From positions 1 to 25,037 of the forward strand of contig CAZOSF010000035.1 in NCBI GenBank assembly GCA_964582415.1: 25,037 bases of DNA. The letters run 5' to 3'. The stretch is from CAZOSF01 sp964582415. Lineage in GTDB: Bacteria > Bacteroidota > Bacteroidia > Flavobacteriales > Flavobacteriaceae. Below, one piece after another: positions 23,820 to 25,037 of this stretch. Below the pieces are notes generated by a model. It saw nothing but the letters and a program-made list of their open reading frames with translations, had not been told where the DNA came from and ran no database searches. How positions within the stretch are numbered: the first letter of the stretch is position 1; the number at the start of each line of letters is the position of its first letter. A program made the position numbers and the translations under genes.

Positions 23820-25037
23820 TTGAAGAACCTAATTTACCTTATCCCCGTAGTATTAACCTTCTTTGCCTGTTCAAACGACATTAAGGAAGAGGAAATTGAA
23901 GAGACCATTCCCGAAACTCCCGTTATTCAAGAAGAATACGGATACACCCTCAACGACTTCAATGTAATTAGAGATACTATTCGTCCTGGAGATACCTTTG
24001 GAGGCATTCTTAGCGAGCATGGTGTTTCCCAAAACAAGATCTATGAAGTAGCTACTACTTTTAAAGATCGTTTTGATGTGCGCCGAATTCAAATAGGGAA
24101 ACCCTATGTCCTCTTGAATTCCAAGGATAGTCTAAATCAGACGCAAGTATTCATTTATGAAAAGACCAAAGTGGAGTATGCAGTGATCGACTTTCGGGAC
24201 AGCATTAGTATTTCTCACGAACAAAAGCCGGTAACCATTTTAGAAAAGGAGGCCTCGGGAGTGATAACCCATTCCCTAGCTGCTACCATGGCCGATAATA
24301 ACTTAAGCCCGGCAATGATCGATCGATTTGCCAATATCTATGCTTGGACGATAAACTTCTTCCAATTGCAGGCAGGGGATAATTTTAAGGTAATCTATAC
24401 TGAAAAGTTCATTGATGATACCATTTCAGGTGGATTGGGTGAAATTAAGGCGGCCTATTTCGAACATCGAGGGCGTTCTTTCTACGCCTTCAACTATGAA
24501 ACAAATGAAGGAGGGGTTAAGCAGTGGGATTACTATGATGAGGAAGCCAACAATTTGAGAAGGGCTTTTTTGAAATCCCCCATTCGTTTCAATTACCGAA
24601 TTTCTTCCAAGTATAATCTGAACCGACGCATTGCGTATTATGGCTATAAAGTTCGCCCTCACAAGGGAACCGACTTTGCTGCGAATATTGGCACACCGAT
24701 TATCGCCACCGCCGATGGGGTGGTTACCAAAGCAGAAAGAAAAGGAGGAAATGGAATTTATGTGAAAATAAAACATAATTCCATGTACGAGACCCAATAC
24801 TTGCACATGAAGAAATACAATGTTAGGGTGGGACAGTATGTAAAGCAAGGGGATGTTATCGGTTGGGTTGGAATGACCGGCAATACAGGAGGTCCTCATG
24901 TATGCTACCGGTTCTGGAAAAACGGAAGGCAGGTGGATCCTTTTCAAGAAGATTTACCCAAAACAGAACCTTTGGATAAAAGGTATCATGACAATTATTT
25001 TGCGTATATTAGCCCCTTGAAAGATCGATTGGACTGT
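23820..25037 (+). CDS. M23 family peptidoglycan endopeptidase, lipoprotein (3' end cut by window edge)
   Basis: 406 codons are open to the window edge. An in-frame TGA at 23814 forces the start to be at or after TTG 23820, which gives MKNLIYLIPVVLTFFAC with a relaxed lipobox (C17); no ATG fits as well. The acidic tail SNDIKEEEIEE after the Cys recalls Bacteroidota surface-export signals. An OapA/LysM-like region (about 45-150) precedes the M23 domain (about 260-380). Zinc and catalytic residues: H281 and D285 (HKGTD), H329 (YLHM) and H360 in GPHVCYRFW. The second His of the usual HxH is Cys362. It probably cleaves peptidoglycan cross-links at the cell envelope. It sits 18 nt after kynA. Confidence 0.92.
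   Translation, partial: MKNLIYLIPVVLTFFACSNDIKEEEIEETIPETPVIQEEYGYTLNDFNVIRDTIRPGDTFGGILSEHGVSQNKIYEVATTFKDRFDVRRIQIGKPYVLLNSKDSLNQTQVFIYEKTKVEYAVIDFRDSISISHEQKPVTILEKEASGVITHSLAATMADNNLSPAMIDRFANIYAWTINFFQLQAGDNFKVIYTEKFIDDTISGGLGEIKAAYFEHRGRSFYAFNYETNEGGVKQWDYYDEEANNLRRAFLKSPIRFNYRISSKYNLNRRIAYYGYKVRPHKGTDFAANIGTPIIATADGVVTKAERKGGNGIYVKIKHNSMYETQYLHMKKYNVRVGQYVKQGDVIGWVGMTGNTGGPHVCYRFWKNGRQVDPFQEDLPKTEPLDKRYHDNYFAYISPLKDRLDC

Noticed and set aside
24290..24320. Possible frameshift in the M23 gene between the N-terminal region and the peptidase domain
   Set aside because: I read the frame through from 23820 to 25037 without a stop and with sensible residues throughout.
1..25037. CRISPR arrays, tRNA genes, insertion sequences, toxin-antitoxin or defence islands
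   Set aside because: No regularly spaced repeats, cloverleaf sequences, transposase or recombinase genes, or defence domains were seen; nearly all the sequence is covered by conserved housekeeping or envelope genes.

Overview
This 25-kb window comes from a marine-type Flavobacteriaceae (Bacteroidota) genome. The evidence is moderate GC, Bacteroidota-style promoter -7 boxes of the form TAnnTTTG, few Shine-Dalgarno sites, and a gene set typical of the family: a DUF6268 outer-membrane barrel, a Cys-poor DksA-like protein encoded next to ileS, a long LspA, a secreted Asp-box/VPS10 protein and a type Vd patatin autotransporter. Genus cannot be fixed by eye. It is ordinary chromosome. I see no tRNA, rRNA, CRISPR array, insertion sequence, prophage or integrated element.

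Left part (1-6365): a truncated secreted beta-propeller protein (Asp boxes) and a membrane-anchored M28 peptidase, both on the minus strand, are separated by a run of exactly 100 N. That run is a scaffold gap which removes the end of the peptidase gene. A two-CBS-domain protein follows on the plus strand. It overlaps tail-to-tail with a minus-strand pair (DUF6268 barrel, then a small zinc-ribbon protein). A GlsB/YeaQ-type small membrane protein with its own promoter and terminator closes the block.

Centre (6366-15380): a plus-strand cluster of ileS, a DksA-like gene, an envelope protein of unknown function and lspA. It faces a compact minus-strand operon of rimK, an M14-family aspartoacylase-like hydrolase, 5-formyl-THF cyclo-ligase and a PAS histidine kinase. 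The first three genes of that operon overlap each other by 1 and 8 nt.

Right part (15381-25037), all on the plus strand: uvrC overlapped by 1 nt with a patatin/BamA-type autotransporter gene; a tyrosine-degradation pair (hmgA, hppD) ending in a strong terminator; then a DUF3108 protein, tryptophan 2,3-dioxygenase and a truncated M23 lipoprotein peptidase. Aromatic amino-acid catabolism is thus interleaved with cell-envelope genes.

The most interesting points are: an isoleucyl-tRNA synthetase whose HIGH signature reads GIHH; the tightly coupled ligase/hydrolase/folate operon (rimK-M14-fau); a probable leaderless uvrC transcript coupled to a lipase autotransporter; an M23 peptidase with Cys in place of the usual Zn-binding His; and a DksA-like protein that has lost three of four zinc-finger cysteines. 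I found no clearly new defence or mobile system.
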